Counted from the stretch's first letter, positions 30,971 through 47,000 are shown. The stretch is DNA of 64,000 nucleotides from Apostichopus japonicus (GCF_037975245.1 NC_092576.1:27109611-27173610), one strand, 5' to 3'. Notes: generated by a model from the letters alone, not told the origin. A program made the numbers and translations.

Positions 30971-33900
30971 TACCTAAGGATGTCACTTTATTTCCTCCTT
31001 CCTGAGGATGTCACTTTATTTCCTCCTACCTGAGGATGTCACTTTATATCCTCCTACCTGAGGATGTCACTTTATATCCTCCTACCTAAGGATGTCACTT
31101 TATTTCCTCCTTCCTGAGGATGTCACTTTATTTCCTCCTACCTGAGGATGTCACTTTATTTCCTCCTACCTGAGGATGTCACTTTATATCCTCCTACCTG
31201 AGGATGTCACTTTATATCCTCCTACCTAAGGATGTCACTTTATTTCCTCCTTCCTGAGGATGTCACTTTATTTCCTCCTACCTGAGGATGTCACTTTATA
31301 TCCTCCTACCTGAGGATGTCACTTTATTTCCTCCTACCTGAGGAAGTCACTTTATTTCTTCCTACCGGAAGATGTCACTTTATTTCCTCCTACCTGAGGA
31401 TATCACTTTATTTCCTCCTACCTGAGGATGTCACTTTATATCCTCCTACCTATGGATGTCACTTTATATCCTCCTACCTATGGATGTCACTTTATTTCCT
31501 CCTACCTGAGGATGCCACTTTATTTCCTCCTACCTGAGGATGTCACTTTATATCCTCCTACCTGAGGATGTCACTTTATTTCCTCCTACCTGAGGAAGTC
31601 ACTTTATTTCCTCCTACCTGAAGATGTCACTTTATATCCTCCTACCTATGGATGTCAGTTTATTTCCTCCTACCTGAGGATGTCACTTTATTTCTTCCTA
31701 CCTGAGGATGTCACTTTATTTCCTCCTACCTGAGGATGTCACTTTATTTCCTCCTACCTGAGGATGTCACTTTATATCCTCCTACCTGAGGATGTCACTT
31801 TATTTCCTCCTACCTGAGGATGTCACTTTATATCCTCCTACCTGAGGATGTCACTTTATATCCTCCTACCTATGGATGTCACTTTATTTCCTCCTACCTG
31901 AGGATGTCACTTTATTTCCTCCTACCTGAGGATGTCACTTTATTTCCTCCTACCTGAGGATGTCACTTTATATCCTCCTACCTGAGGATGTCACTTAACT
32001 TCCTCCTACCTGAGGATGTCACTTTATTTCCTCCTACCTGAGGATGTCACTTTATTTCCTCCTACCTGAGGATGTCACTTTATTTCCTCCTACCTGAGGA
32101 TGTCACTTTATATCCTCCTACCTATGGATGTCACTTGATTTCCTCCTACCTGAGGATGTCACTTTATTTCCTCCTACCTGAGGATGTCACTTTATATCCT
32201 CCTACCTGAGGATGTCACTTTATATCCTCCTACCTGAGGATGTCACTATATTTCCTCCTACCTGAGGATGTCACTTTATATCCTCCTACCTGAGGATGTC
32301 ACTTTATATCCTCCTACCTGAGGATGTCACTTTATTTCTTCCTACCTGAGGATGTCACTTTATTTCCTCCTACCTGAGGATGTCACTTTATTTCCTCCTA
32401 CCTGAGGATGTCACTTTATTTCCTCCTACCTGAGGATGTCACTTTATTTCCTCCTACCTGAGGATGTCACTTTATATCCTCCTACCTGAGGATGTCACTT
32501 TATTTCCTCCTACCTGAGGAAGTCACTTTATTTCCTCCTACCTAAGGATGTCACTTTATTTCCTCCTACCTGAGGATGTCACTTTATATCCTCCTACCTA
32601 AGGATGTCACTTTATTTCCTCCTACCTGACGAAGTCACTTTATTTCCTCCTACCTGAGGATGTCACTTTATTTCCTCCTACCTGAGGATGTCACTTTATA
32701 TCCTCCTACCTGAGGATGTCACTTTATTTCCTCCTACCTGAGGATGTCACTTTATTTCCTCCTACCTGAGGATGTCACTTTATATCCTCCTACCTGAGGA
32801 TGTCACTTTATATCCTCCTACCTATGGATGTCACTTTATTTCCTCCTACCTGAGGATGTCACTTTATTTCCTCCTACCTGAGGATGTCACTTTATTTCCT
32901 CCTACCTGAGGATGTCACTTTATATCCTCCTACCTGAGGATGTCACTTAACTTCCTCCTACCTGAGGATGTCACTTTATTTCCTCCTACCTGAGGATGTC
33001 ACTTTATTTCCTCCTACCTGAGGATGTCACTTTATTTCCTCCTACCTGAGGATGTCACTTTATATCCTCCTACCTATGGATGTCACTTGATTTCCTCCTA
33101 CCTGAGGATGTCACTTTATTTCCTCCTACCTGAGGATGTCACTTTATATCCTCCTACCTGAGGATGTCACTTTATATCCTCCTACCTGAGGATGTCACTA
33201 TATTTCCTCCTACCTGAGGATGTCACTTTATATCCTCCTACCTGAGGATGTCACTTTATATCCTCCTACCTGAGGATGTCACTTTATTTCTTCCTACCTG
33301 AGGATGTCACTTTATTTCCTCCTACCTGAGGATGTCACTTTATTTCCTCCTACCTGAGGATGTCACTTTATTTCCTCCTACCTGAGGATGTCACTTTATT
33401 TCCTCCTACCTGAGGATGTCACTTTATATCCTCCTACCTGACGATGTCACTTTATTTCCTCCTACCTGAGGAAGTCACTTTATTTCCTCCTACCGGAAGA
33501 TGTCACTTTATATCCTCCTACCTATGGATGTCACTTTATTTCCTCCTACCTGAGGATGTCACTTTATTTCTTCCTACCTGAGGATGTCACTTTATTTCCT
33601 CCTACCTGAGGATGTCACTTTATTTCCTCCTACCTGAGGATGTCACTTTATATCCTCCTACCTGAGGATGTCACTTTATTTCCTCCTACGTGAGGATGTC
33701 ACTTTATTTCTTCCTTCCTGAGGATGTCACTTTATATCCTCCTACCTATGGATGTCACTTTATTTCCTCCTACCTGAGGATGTCACTTTATTTCCTCCTA
33801 CCTGAGGATGTCACTTTATTTCCTCCTACCTGAGGATGTCACTTTATTTCCTCCTACCTGAGGATGTCACTTTATATCCTCCTACCTGAGGATGTCACTT

Positions 33901-36900
33901 TATTTCCTCCTACCTGAGGATGTCACTTTATATCCTCCTACCTGAGGATGTCACTTTATATCCTCCTACCTATGGATGTCACTTTATTTCCTCCTACCTG
34001 AGGATGTCACTTTATTTCCTCCTACCTGAGGATGTCACTTTATTTCCTCCTACCTGAGGATGTCACTTTATATCCTCCTACCTGAGGATGTCACTTAACT
34101 TCCTCCTACCTGAGGATGTCACTTTATTTCCTCCTACCTGAGGATGTCACTTTATTTCCTCCTACCTGAGGATGTCACTTTATTTCCTCCTACCTGAGGA
34201 TGTCACTTTATATCCTCCTACCTATGGATGTCACTTGATTTCCTCCTACCTGAGGATGTCACTTTATTTCCTCCTACCTGAGGATGTCACTTTATATCCT
34301 CCTACCTGAGGATGTCACTTTATATCCTCCTACCTGAGGATGTATATATTTCCTCCTACCTGAGGATGTCACTTTATATCCTCCTACCTGAGGATGTCAC
34401 TTTATATCCTCCTACCTGAGGATGTCACTTTATTTCTTCCTACCTGAGGATGTCACTTTATTTCCTCCTACCTGAGGATGTCACTTTATTTCCTCCTACC
34501 TGAGGATGTCACTTTATTTCCTCCTACCTGAGGATGTCACTTTATTTCCTCCTACCTGAGGATGTCACTTTATATCCTCCTACCTGAGGATGTCACTTTA
34601 TTTCCTCCTACCTGAGGAAGTCACTTTATTTCCTCCTACCGGAAGATGTCACTTTATTTCCTCCTACCTGAGGATGTCACTTTATATCCTCCTACCTAAG
34701 GATGTCACTTTATTTCCTCCTACCTGAGGAAGTCACTTTATTTCCTCCTACCTGAGGATGTCACTTTATTTCCTCCTACCTGAGGATGTCACTTTATATC
34801 CTCCTACCTGAGGATGTCACTTTATTTCCTCCTACCTGAGGATGTCACTTTATTTCCTCCTACCTGAGGATGTCACTTTATTTCCTCCTACCTGAGGATG
34901 TCACTTTATTTCCTCCTACCTGAGGATGTCACTTTATATCCTCCTACCTGAGGATGTCACTTTATATCCTCCTACCTGAGGATGTCACTATATTTCCTCC
35001 TACCTGAGGATGTCACTTTATATCCTCCTACCTGAGGATGTCACTTTATATCCTCCTACCTGAGGATGTCACTTTATTTCTTCCTACCTGAGGATGTCAC
35101 TTTATTTCCTCCTACCTGAGGATGTCACTTTATTTCCTCCTACCTGAGGATGTCACTTTATTTCCTCCTACCTGAGGATGTCACTTTATTTCCTCCTACC
35201 TGAGGATGTCACTTTATATCCTCCTACCTGAGGATGTCACTTTATTTCCTCCTACCTGAGGAAGTCACTTTATTTCCTCCTACCGGAAGATGTCACTTTA
35301 TTTCCTCCTACCTGAGGATGTCACTTTATTTCCTCCTACCTGAGGATGTCACTTTATATCCTCCTACCTAAGGATGTCACTTTATATCCTCCTACCTATG
35401 GATGTCACTTTATTTCCTCCTACCTGAGGATGCCACTTTATTTCCTCCTACCTGAGGATGTCACTTTATATCCTCCTACCTGAGGATGTCACTTTATTTC
35501 CTCCTACCTGAGGAAGTCACTTAATTTCCTCCTACCGGAAGATGTCACTTTATATCCTCCTACCTATGGATGTCACTTTATTTCCTCCTACCTGAGGATG
35601 TCACTTTATTTCTTCCTACCTGAGGATGTCACTTTATTTCCTCCTACCTGAGGATGTCACTTTATTTCCTCCTACCTGAGGATGTCACTTTATATCCTCC
35701 TACCTGAGGATGTCACTTTATTTCCTCCTACGTGAGGATGTCACTTTATTTCCTCCTACCTGAGGATGTCACTTTATATCCTCCTACCTATGGATGTCAC
35801 TTTATTTCCTCCTACCTGAGGATGTCACTTTATTTCCTCCTACCTGAGGATGTCACTTTATATCCTCCTACCTGAGGATGTCACTTAACTTCCTCCTACC
35901 TGAGGATGTCACTTTATTTCTTCCTACCTGAGGATGTCACTTTATTTCCTCCTACCTGAGGATGTCACTTTATTTCCTCCTACCTGAGGATGTCACTTTA
36001 TTTCCTCCTACCTGAGGATGTCACTTTATATCCTCCTACCTGAGGATGTCACTTTATATCCTCCTACCTAAGGATGTCACTTTATTTCCTCCTTCCTGAG
36101 GATGTCACTTTATATCCTCCTACCGGAAGATGTCACTTTATTTCCTCCTTCCTGAGGATGTCACTTTATATCCTCCTACCTATGGATGTCACTTTATTTC
36201 CTCCTACCTGAGGATGTCACTTTATTTCCTCCTACCTGAGGATGTCACTTTATTTCCTCCTACCTGAGGATGTCACTTTATTTCCTCCTACCTGAGGATG
36301 TCACTTTATATCCTCCTACCTATGGATGTCACTTTATTTCCACCTACCTGAGGATGTCACTTTATTTCCTCCTACCTGAGGATGTTACTTTATATCCTCC
36401 TACCTGAGGATGTCACTTTATATCCTCCTACCTGAGGATGTCACTTTATTTCCTCCTACCTGAGGATGTCACTTTATATCCTCCTACCTGAGGATGTCAC
36501 TTTATTTCTTCCTACCTGAGGATGTCACTTTATTTCCTCCTACCTGAGGATGTCACTTTATTTCCTCCTACCTGAGGATGTCACTTTATTTCCTCCTACC
36601 TGAGGATGTCACTTTATATCCTCCTACCTGAGGATGTCACTTTATATCCTCCTACCTAAGGATGTCACTTTATTTCCTCCTTCCTGAGGATGTCACTTTA
36701 TTTCCTCCTACCTGAGGATGTCACTTTATATCCTCCTACCTGAGGATGTCACTTTATATCCTCCTACCTATGGATGTCACTTTATTTCCTCCTACCTGAG
36801 GATGTCACTTTATATCCTCCTACCTGAGGATGTCACTTTATTTCCTCCTACCTGAGGATGTCACTTTATTTCCTCCTACCTGAGGATGTCACTTTATTTC

Positions 36901-39900
36901 CTCCTACCTGAGGATGTCACTTTATTTCCTCCTACCTGAGGATGTCACTTTATATCCTCCTACCTGAGGAAGTCACTTTATTTCCTCCTACCTGAGGATG
37001 TCACTTTATTTCCTCCTACCTGAGGATGTCACTTTATATCCTCCTACCTGAGGATGTCACTTTATTTCCTCCTACCTGAGGATGTCACTTTATTTCCTCC
37101 TACCTGAGGATGTCACTTTATTTCCTCCTACCTGAGGATGTCACTTTATTTCCTCCTACCTGAGGATGTCACTTTATATCCTCCTACCTGAGGATGTCAC
37201 TTTATATCCTCCTACCTGAGGATGTCACTATATTTCCTCCTACCTGAGGATGTCACTTTATATCCTCCTACCTGAGGATGTCACTTTATATCCTCCTACC
37301 TGAGGATGTCACTTTATTTCCTCCTACCTGAGGATGTCACTTTATATCCTCCTACCTGAGGATGTCACTTTATTTCCTCCTACCTGAGGATGTCACTTTA
37401 TTTCCTCCTACCTGAGGATGTCACTTTATATCCTCCTACCTGAGGATGTCACTTTATATCCTCCTACCTATGGATGTCACTTTATTTCCTCCTACCTGAG
37501 GATGTCACTTTATTTCCTCCTACCTGAGGATGTCACTTTATTTCCTCCTACCTGAGGATGTCACTTTATATCCTCCTACCTGAGGATGTCACTTAACTTC
37601 CTCCTACCTGAGGATGTCACTTTATTTCCTCCTACCTGAGGATGTCACTTTATTTCCTCCTACCTGAGGATGTCACTTTATTTCCTCCTACCTGAGGATG
37701 TCACTTTATATCCTCCTACCTATGGATGTCACTTGATTTCCTCCTACCTGAGGATGTCACTTTATTTCCTCCTACCTGAGGATGTCACTTTATATCCTCC
37801 TACCTGAGGATGTCACTTTATATCCTCCTACCTGAGGATGTCACTATATTTCCTCCTACCTGAGGATGTCACTTTATATCCTCCTACCTGAGGATGTCAC
37901 TTTATATCCTCCTACCTGAGGATGTCACTTTATTTCTTCCTACCTGAGGATGTCACTTTATTTCCTCCTACCTGAGGATGTCACTTTATTTCCTCCTACC
38001 TGAGGATGTCACTTTATTTCCTCCTACCTGAGGATGTCACTTTATTTCCTCCTACCTGAGGATGTCACTTTATATCCTCCTACCTGACGATGTCACTTTA
38101 TTTCCTCCTACCTGAGGAAGTCACTTTATTTCCTCCTACCGGAAGATGTCACTTTATATCCTCCTACCTATGGATGTCACTTTATTTCCTCCTACCTGAG
38201 GATGTCACTTTATTTCTTCCTACCTGAGGATGTCACTTTATTTCCTCCTACCTGAGGATGTCACTTTATTTCCTCCTACCTGAGGATGTCACTTTATATC
38301 CTCCTACCTGAGGATGTCACTTTATTTCCTCCTACGTGAGGATGTCACTTTATTTCTTCCTTCCTGAGGATGTCACTTTATATCCTCCTACCTATGGATG
38401 TCACTTTATTTCCTCCTACCTGAGGATGTCACTTTATTTCCTCCTACCTGAGGATGTCACTTTATTTCCTCCTACCTGAGGATGTCACTTTATTTCCTCC
38501 TACCTGAGGATGTCACTTTATATCCTCCTACCTGAGGATGTCACTTTATTTCCTCCTACCTGAGGATGTCACTTTATATCCTCCTACCTGAGGATGTCAC
38601 TTTATATCCTCCTACCTATGGATGTCACTTTATTTCCTCCTACCTGAGGATGTCACTTTATTTCCTCCTACCTGAGGATGTCACTTTATTTCCTCCTACC
38701 TGAGGATGTCACTTTATATCCTCCTACCTGAGGATGTCACTTAACTTCCTCCTACCTGAGGATGTCACTTTATTTCCTCCTACCTGAGGATGTCACTTTA
38801 TTTCCTCCTACCTGAGGATGTCACTTTATTTCCTCCTACCTGAGGATGTCACTTTATATCCTCCTACCTATGGATGTCACTTGATTTCCTCCTACCTGAG
38901 GATGTCACTTTATTTCCTCCTACCTGAGGATGTCACTTTATATCCTCCTACCTGAGGATGTCACTTTATATCCTCCTACCTGAGGATGTATATATTTCCT
39001 CCTACCTGAGGATGTCACTTTATATCCTCCTACCTGAGGATGTCACTTTATATCCTCCTACCTGAGGATGTCACTTTATTTCTTCCTACCTGAGGATGTC
39101 ACTTTATTTCCTCCTACCTGAGGATGTCACTTTATTTCCTCCTACCTGAGGATGTCACTTTATTTCCTCCTACCTGAGGATGTCACTTTATTTCCTCCTA
39201 CCTGAGGATGTCACTTTATATCCTCCTACCTGAGGATGTCACTTTATTTCCTCCTACCTGAGGAAGTCACTTTATTTCCTCCTACCGGAAGATGTCACTT
39301 TATTTCCTCCTACCTGAGGATGTCACTTTATATCCTCCTACCTAAGGATGTCACTTTATTTCCTCCTACCTGAGGAAGTCACTTTATTTCCTCCTACCTG
39401 AGGATGTCACTTTATTTCCTCCTACCTGAGGATGTCACTTTATATCCTCCTACCTGAGGATGTCACTTTATTTCCTCCTACCTGAGGATGTCACTTTATT
39501 TCCTCCTACCTGAGGATGTCACTTTATTTCCTCCTACCTGAGGATGTCACTTTATTTCCTCCTACCTGAGGATGTCACTTTATATCCTCCTACCTGAGGA
39601 TGTCACTTTATATCCTCCTACCTGAGGATGTCACTATATTTCCTCCTACCTGAGGATGTCACTTTATATCCTCCTACCTGAGGATGTCACTTTATATCCT
39701 CCTACCTGAGGATGTCACTTTATTTCTTCCTACCTGAGGATGTCACTTTATTTCCTCCTACCTGAGGATGTCACTTTATTTCCTCCTACCTGAGGATGTC
39801 ACTTTATTTCCTCCTACCTGAGGATGTCACTTTATTTCCTCCTACCTGAGGATGTCACTTTATATCCTCCTACCTGAGGATGTCACTTTATTTCCTCCTA

Positions 39901-42900
39901 CCTGAGGAAGTCACTTTATTTCCTCCTACCGGAAGATGTCACTTTATTTCCTCCTACCTGAGGATGTCACTTTATTTCCTCCTACCTGAGGATGTCACTT
40001 TATATCCTCCTACCTAAGGATGTCACTTTATATCCTCCTACCTATGGATGTCACTTTATTTCCTCCTACCTGAGGATGCCACTTTATTTCCTCCTACCTG
40101 AGGATGTCACTTTATATCCTCCTACCTGAGGATGTCACTTTATTTCCTCCTACCTGAGGAAGTCACTTAATTTCCTCCTACCGGAAGATGTCACTTTATA
40201 TCCTCCTACCTATGGATGTCACTTTATTTCCTCCTACCTGAGGATGTCACTTTATTTCTTCCTACCTGAGGATGTCACTTTATTTCCTCCTACCTGAGGA
40301 TGTCACTTTATTTCCTCCTACCTGAGGATGTCACTTTATATCCTCCTACCTGAGGATGTCACTTTATTTCCTCCTACGTGAGGATGTCACTTTATTTCCT
40401 CCTACCTGAGGATGTCACTTTATATCCTCCTACCTATGGATGTCACTTTATTTCCTCCTACCTGAGGATGTCACTTTATTTCCTCCTACCTGAGGATGTC
40501 ACTTTATATCCTCCTACCTGAGGATGTCACTTAACTTCCTCCTACCTGAGGATGTCACTTTATTTCTTCCTACCTGAGGATGTCACTTTATTTCCTCCTA
40601 CCTGAGGATGTCACTTTATTTCCTCCTACCTGAGGATGTCACTTTATTTCCTCCTACCTGAGGATGTCACTTTATATCCTCCTACCTGAGGATGTCACTT
40701 TATATCCTCCTACCTAAGGATGTCACTTTATTTCCTCCTTCCTGAGGATGTCACTTTATATCCTCCTACCGGAAGATGTCACTTTATTTCCTCCTTCCTG
40801 AGGATGTCACTTTATATCCTCCTACCTATGGATGTCACTTTATTTCCTCCTACCTGAGGATGTCACTTTATTTCCTCCTACCTGAGGATGTCACTTTATT
40901 TCCTCCTACCTGAGGATGTCACTTTATTTCCTCCTACCTGAGGATGTCACTTTATATCCTCCTACCTATGGATGTCACTTTATTTCCACCTACCTGAGGA
41001 TGTCACTTTATTTCCTCCTACCTGAGGATGTTACTTTATATCCTCCTACCTGAGGATGTCACTTTATATCCTCCTACCTGAGGATGTCACTTTATTTCCT
41101 CCTACCTGAGGATGTCACTTTATATCCTCCTACCTGAGGATGTCACTTTATTTCTTCCTACCTGAGGATGTCACTTTATTTCCTCCTACCTGAGGATGTC
41201 ACTTTATTTCCTCCTACCTGAGGATGTCACTTTATTTCCTCCTACCTGAGGATGTCACTTTATATCCTCCTACCTGAGGATGTCACTTTATATCCTCCTA
41301 CCTAAGGATGTCACTTTATTTCCTCCTTCCTGAGGATGTCACTTTATTTCCTCCTACCTGAGGATGTCACTTTATATCCTCCTACCTGAGGATGTCACTT
41401 TATATCCTCCTACCTATGGATGTCACTTTATTTCCTCCTACCTGAGGATGTCACTTTATATCCTCCTACCTGAGGATGTCACTTTATTTCCTCCTACCTG
41501 AGGATGTCACTTTATTTCCTCCTACCTGAGGATGTCACTTTATTTCCTCCTACCTGAGGATGTCACTTTATTTCCTCCTACCTGAGGATGTCACTTTATA
41601 TCCTCCTACCTGAGGAAGTCACTTTATTTCCTCCTACCTGAGGATGTCACTTTATTTCCTCCTACCTGAGGATGTCACTTTATATCCTCCTACCTGAGGA
41701 TGTCACTTTATTTCCTCCTACCTGAGGATGTCACTTTATTTCCTCCTACCTGAGGATGTCACTTTATTTCCTCCTACCTGAGGATGTCACTTTATTTCCT
41801 CCTACCTGAGGATGTCACTTTATATCCTCCTACCTGAGGATGTCACTTTATATCCTCCTACCTGAGGATGTCACTATATTTCCTCCTACCTGAGGATGTC
41901 ACTTTATATCCTCCTACCTGAGGATGTCACTTTATATCCTCCTACCTGAGGATGTCACTTTATTTCTTCCTACCTGAGGATGTCACTTTATTTCCTCCTA
42001 CCTGAGGATGTCACTTTATTTCCTCCTACCTGAGGATGTCACTTTATTTCCTCCTACCTGAGGATGTCACTTTATTTCCTCCTACCTGAGGATGTCACTT
42101 TATATCCTCCTACCTGAGGATGTCACTTTATTTCCTCCTACCTGAGGAAGTCACTTTATTTCCTCCTACCGGAAGATGTCACTTTATTTCCTCCTACCTG
42201 AGGATGTCACTTTATTTCCTCCTACCTGAGGATGTCACTTTATATCCTCCTACCTAAGGATGTCACTTTATATCCTCCTACCTATGGATGTCACTTTATT
42301 TCCTCCTACCTGAGGATGCCACTTTATTTCCTCCTACCTGAGGATGTCACTTTATATCCTCCTACCTGAGGATGTCACTTTATTTCCTCCTACCTGAGGA
42401 AGTCACTTAATTTCCTCCTACCGGAAGATGTCACTTTATATCCTCCTACCTATGGATGTCACTTTATTTCCTCCTACCTGAGGATGTCACTTTATTTCTT
42501 CCTACCTGAGGATGTCACTTTATTTCCTCCTACCTGAGGATGTCACTTTATTTCCTCCTACCTGAGGATGTCACTTTATATCCTCCTACCTGAGGATGTC
42601 ACTTTATTTCCTCCTACGTGAGGATGTCACTTTATTTCCTCCTACCTGAGGATGTCACTTTATATCCTCCTACCTATGGATGTCACTTTATTTCCTCCTA
42701 CCTGAGGATGTCACTTTATTTCCTCCTACCTGAGGATGTCACTTTATATCCTCCTACCTGAGGATGTCACTTAACTTCCTCCTACCTGAGGATGTCACTT
42801 TATTTCTTCCTACCTGAGGATGTCACTTTATTTCCTCCTACCTGAGGATGTCACTTTATTTCCTCCTACCTGAGGATGTCACTTTATTTCCTCCTACCTG

Positions 42901-44000
42901 AGGATGTCACTTTATATCCTCCTACCTGAGGATGTCACTTTATATCCTCCTACCTAAGGATGTCACTTTATTTCCTCCTTCCTGAGGATGTCACTTTATA
43001 TCCTCCTACCGGAAGATGTCACTTTATTTCCTCCTTCCTGAGGATGTCACTTTATATCCTCCTACCTATGGATGTCACTTTATTTCCTCCTACCTGAGGA
43101 TGTCACTTTATTTCCTCCTACCTGAGGATGTCACTTTATTTCCTCCTACCTGAGGATGTCACTTTATTTCCTCCTACCTGAGGATGTCACTTTATATCCT
43201 CCTACCTATGGATGTCACTTTATTTCCTCCTACCTGAGGATGTCACTTTATTTCCTCCTACCTGAGGATGTTACTTTATATCCTCCTACCTGAGGATGTC
43301 ACTTTATATCCTCCTACCTGAGGATGTCACTTTATTTCCTCCTACCTGAGGATGTCACTTTATATCCTCCTACCTGAGGATGTCACTTTATTTCTTCCTA
43401 CCTGAGGATGTCACTTTATTTCCTCCTACCTGAGGATGTCACTTTATTTCCTCCTACCTGAGGATGTCACTTTATTTCCTCCTACCTGAGGATGTCACTT
43501 TATATCCTCCTACCTGAGGATGTCACTTTATATCCTCCTACCTAAGGATGTCACTTTATTTCCTCCTTCCTGAGGATGTCACTTTATTTCCTCCTACCTG
43601 AGGATGTCACTTTATATCCTCCTACCTGAGGATGTCACTTTATATCCTCCTACCTATGGATGTCACTTTATTTCCTCCTACCTGAGGATGTCACTTTATA
43701 TCCTCCTACCTAAGGATGTCACTTTATTTCCTCCTACCTGAGGATGTCACTTTATTTCCTCCTACCTGAGGATGTCACTTTATTTCCTCCTACCTGAGGA
43801 TGTCACTTTATTTCCTCCTACCTGAGGATGTCACTTTATATCCTCCTACCTGAGGATGTCACTTTATATCCTCCTACCTATGGATGTCACTTTATATCCT
43901 CCTACCTGAGGATGTCACTTTATATCCTCCTACCTGAGGATGTCACTTTATTTCCTCCTACCTGAGGATGTCACTTTATTTCCTCCTACCTGAGGATGTC
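30971..44000 (+). repeat. Satellite subregion: 4646-bp and 2240-bp higher-order repeats
   Basis: Markers at 32947, 34095, 34339, 35885 and 36381 recur at 37593, 38741, 38985, 40531 and 41027, a constant 4646 bp (166 monomers minus 2 bp). Markers at 40531 and 41027 recur at 42771 and 43267, 2240 bp further (80 monomers). GATGTTACTTT at 36381, 41027 and 43267 is diagnostic of this family. The variant TTCCACCTACC accompanies it at 36339 and 40985 but not at 43225. Confidence 0.9.
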
Positions 44001-47000
44001 ACTTTATATCCTCCTACCTGAGGATGTCACTTGATATCCTCCTACCTATGGATGTCACTTTATTTCCTCCTACCTGAGGATGTCACTTTATTTCCTCCTA
44101 CCTGAGGATGTCACTTTATATCCTCCTACCTAAGGATGTCACTTTATTTCCTCCTTCCTGAGGATGTCACTTTATTTCCTCCAACCTGAGGATGTCACTT
44201 TATTTCCTCCTACCTGAGGATGTCACTTTATATCCTCCTACCTGAGGATGTCACATTATATCCTCCTACCTAAGGATGTCACTTTATTTCCTCCTTCCTG
44301 AGGATGTCACTTTATTTCCTCCTACCTGAGGATGTCACTTTATATCCTCCTACCTGAGGATGTCACTTTATTTCCTCCTACCTGAGGAAGTCACTTTATT
44401 TCCTCCTACCGGAAGATGTCACTTTATTTCCTCCTACCTGAGGATGTCACTTTATTTCCTCCTACCTGAGGATGTCACTTTATATCCTCCTACCTAAGGA
44501 TGTCACTTTATATCCTCCTACCTATGGATGTCACTTTATTTCCTCCTACGTGAGGATGCCACTTTATTTCCTCCTACCTGAGGATGTCACTTTATATCCT
44601 CCTACCTGAGGATGTCACTTTATTTCCTCCTACCTGAGGAAGTCACTTTATTTCCTCCTACCGGAAGATGTCACTTTATATCCTCCTACCTGAGGATGTC
44701 ACTTTATTTCCTCCTACCTATGGATGTCACTTTATTTCCTCCTACCTGAGGATGCCACTTTATTTCCTCCTACCTGAGGATGTCACTTTATATCCTCCTA
44801 CCTGAGGATGTCACTTTATTTCCTCCTACCTGAGGAAGTCACTTTATTTCCTCCTACCGGAAGATGTCACTTTATTTCCTCCTACCTGAGGATGTCACTT
44901 TATATCCTCCTACCTATGGATGTCACTTTATTTCCTCCTACCTGAGGATGTCACTTTATTTCCTCCTACCTAAAGATGTCACTTTATTTCCTCCTACCTG
45001 AGGATGTCACTTTATTCCCTCCTTCCTGAGGATGTCACTTTATTTCCTCCTACCTGAGGATGTCACTTTATTTCCTCCTACCTAAGGATGTCACTTTATT
45101 TCCTCCTTCCTGAGGATGTCACTTTATTTCCTCCTACCTGAGGATGTCACTTTATTTCCTCCTACCTGAGGATGTCACTTTATATCCTCCTACCTGAGGA
45201 TGTCACATTATATCCTCCTACCTAAGGATGTCACTTTATTTCCTCCTTCCTGAGGATGTCACTTTATTTCCTCCTACCTGAGGATGTCACTTTATATCCT
45301 CCTACCTGAGGATGTCACTTTATTTCCTCCTACCTGAGGAAGTCACTTTATTTCCTCCTACCGGAAGATGTCACTTTATTTCCTCCTACCTGAGGATGTC
45401 ACTTTATTTCCTCCTACCTGAGGATGTCACTTTATATCCTCCTACCTAAGGATGTCACTTTATATCCTCCTACCTATGGATGTCACTTTATTTCCTCCTA
45501 CGTGAGGATGCCACTTTATTTCCTCCTACCTGAGGATGTCACTTTATATCCTCCTACCTGAGGATGTCACTTTATTTCCTCCTACCTGAGGAAGTCACTT
45601 TATTTCCTCCTACCGGAAGATGTCACTTTATATCCTCCTACCTGAGGATGTCACTTTATTTCCTCCTACCTATGGATGTCACTTTATTTCCTCCTACCTG
45701 AGGATGCCACTTTATTTCCTCCTACCTGAGGATGTCACTTTATATCCTCCTACCTGAGGATGTCACTTTATTTCCTCCTACCTGAGGAAGTCACTTTATT
45801 TCCTCCTACCGGAAGATGTCACTTTATTTCCTCCTACCTGAGGATGTCACTTTATATCCTCCTACCTATGGATGTCACTTTATTTCCTCCTACCTGAGGA
45901 TGTCACTTTATTTCCTCCTACCTAAGGATGTCACTTTATTTCCTCCTACCTGAGGATGTCACTTTATTCCCTCCTTCCTGAGGATGTCACTTTATTTCCT
46001 CCTACCTGAGGATGTCACTTTATTTCCTCCTACCTAAGGATGTCACTTTATTTCCTCCTACCTAAGGATGTCACTTTATTCCCTCCTACCTAAGGATGTC
46101 ACTTTATTTCCTCCTACCTAAGGATGTCACTTTATTTCCTCCTACCTAAGGATGTCACTTTATTCCCTCCTACCTAAGGATGTCACTTTATTCCCTTCTA
46201 CAAGAGGATGTCACTTTATTTCCTCCCACCTAAGGATGTCACTTTATTTCCTCCTACCTGAGGATGTCACTTTATTTCCTCCTACCTGAGGATATCACTT
46301 TATTTCCTCCCACCTGAGGATGTCACTTTATATCCTCCTACCTGCGGATGTCACTTTATTCCCTCCTTCCTGAGGATATCACTTTATTCCCTCCTTCCTG
46401 AGGATATCACTTTATTTCCTCCTACCTGAGGATGTCACTTTTTTCCCTCCTACCTGAGGATGTCACTTTATTTCCTCCTACCTGAGGATGTCACTTTATT
46501 TTCTCCTACCTATGGATGTCACTTTATTTCCTCCTACCTGAGGATGCCAGTTTATTTCCTCCTACCTGAGGATGTCACTTTATATCCTCCTACCTGAGGA
46601 TGTCACTTTATTTCCTCCTACCTGAGGAAGTCACTTTATTTCCTCCTACCGGAAGATGTCACTTTATTTCCTCCTACCTGAGGATGTCACTTTATATCCT
46701 CCTACCTATGGATGTCACTTTATTTCCTCCTACCTGAGGATGTCACTTTATTTCCTCCTACCTAAGGATGTCACTTTATTTCCTCCTACCTGAGGATGTC
46801 ACTTTATGGCCTCCTACCTGAGGATGTCACTTTATTTCCTCCTACCTGAGGATGTCACTTTATTTCCTCCTACCTGAGGATGTCACTTTATATCCTCCTA
46901 CCTGAGGATGTCACTTTATATCCTCCTACCTATGGATGTCACTTTATATCCTCCTACCTGAGGATGTCACTTTATATCCTCCTACCTAAGGATGTCACTT

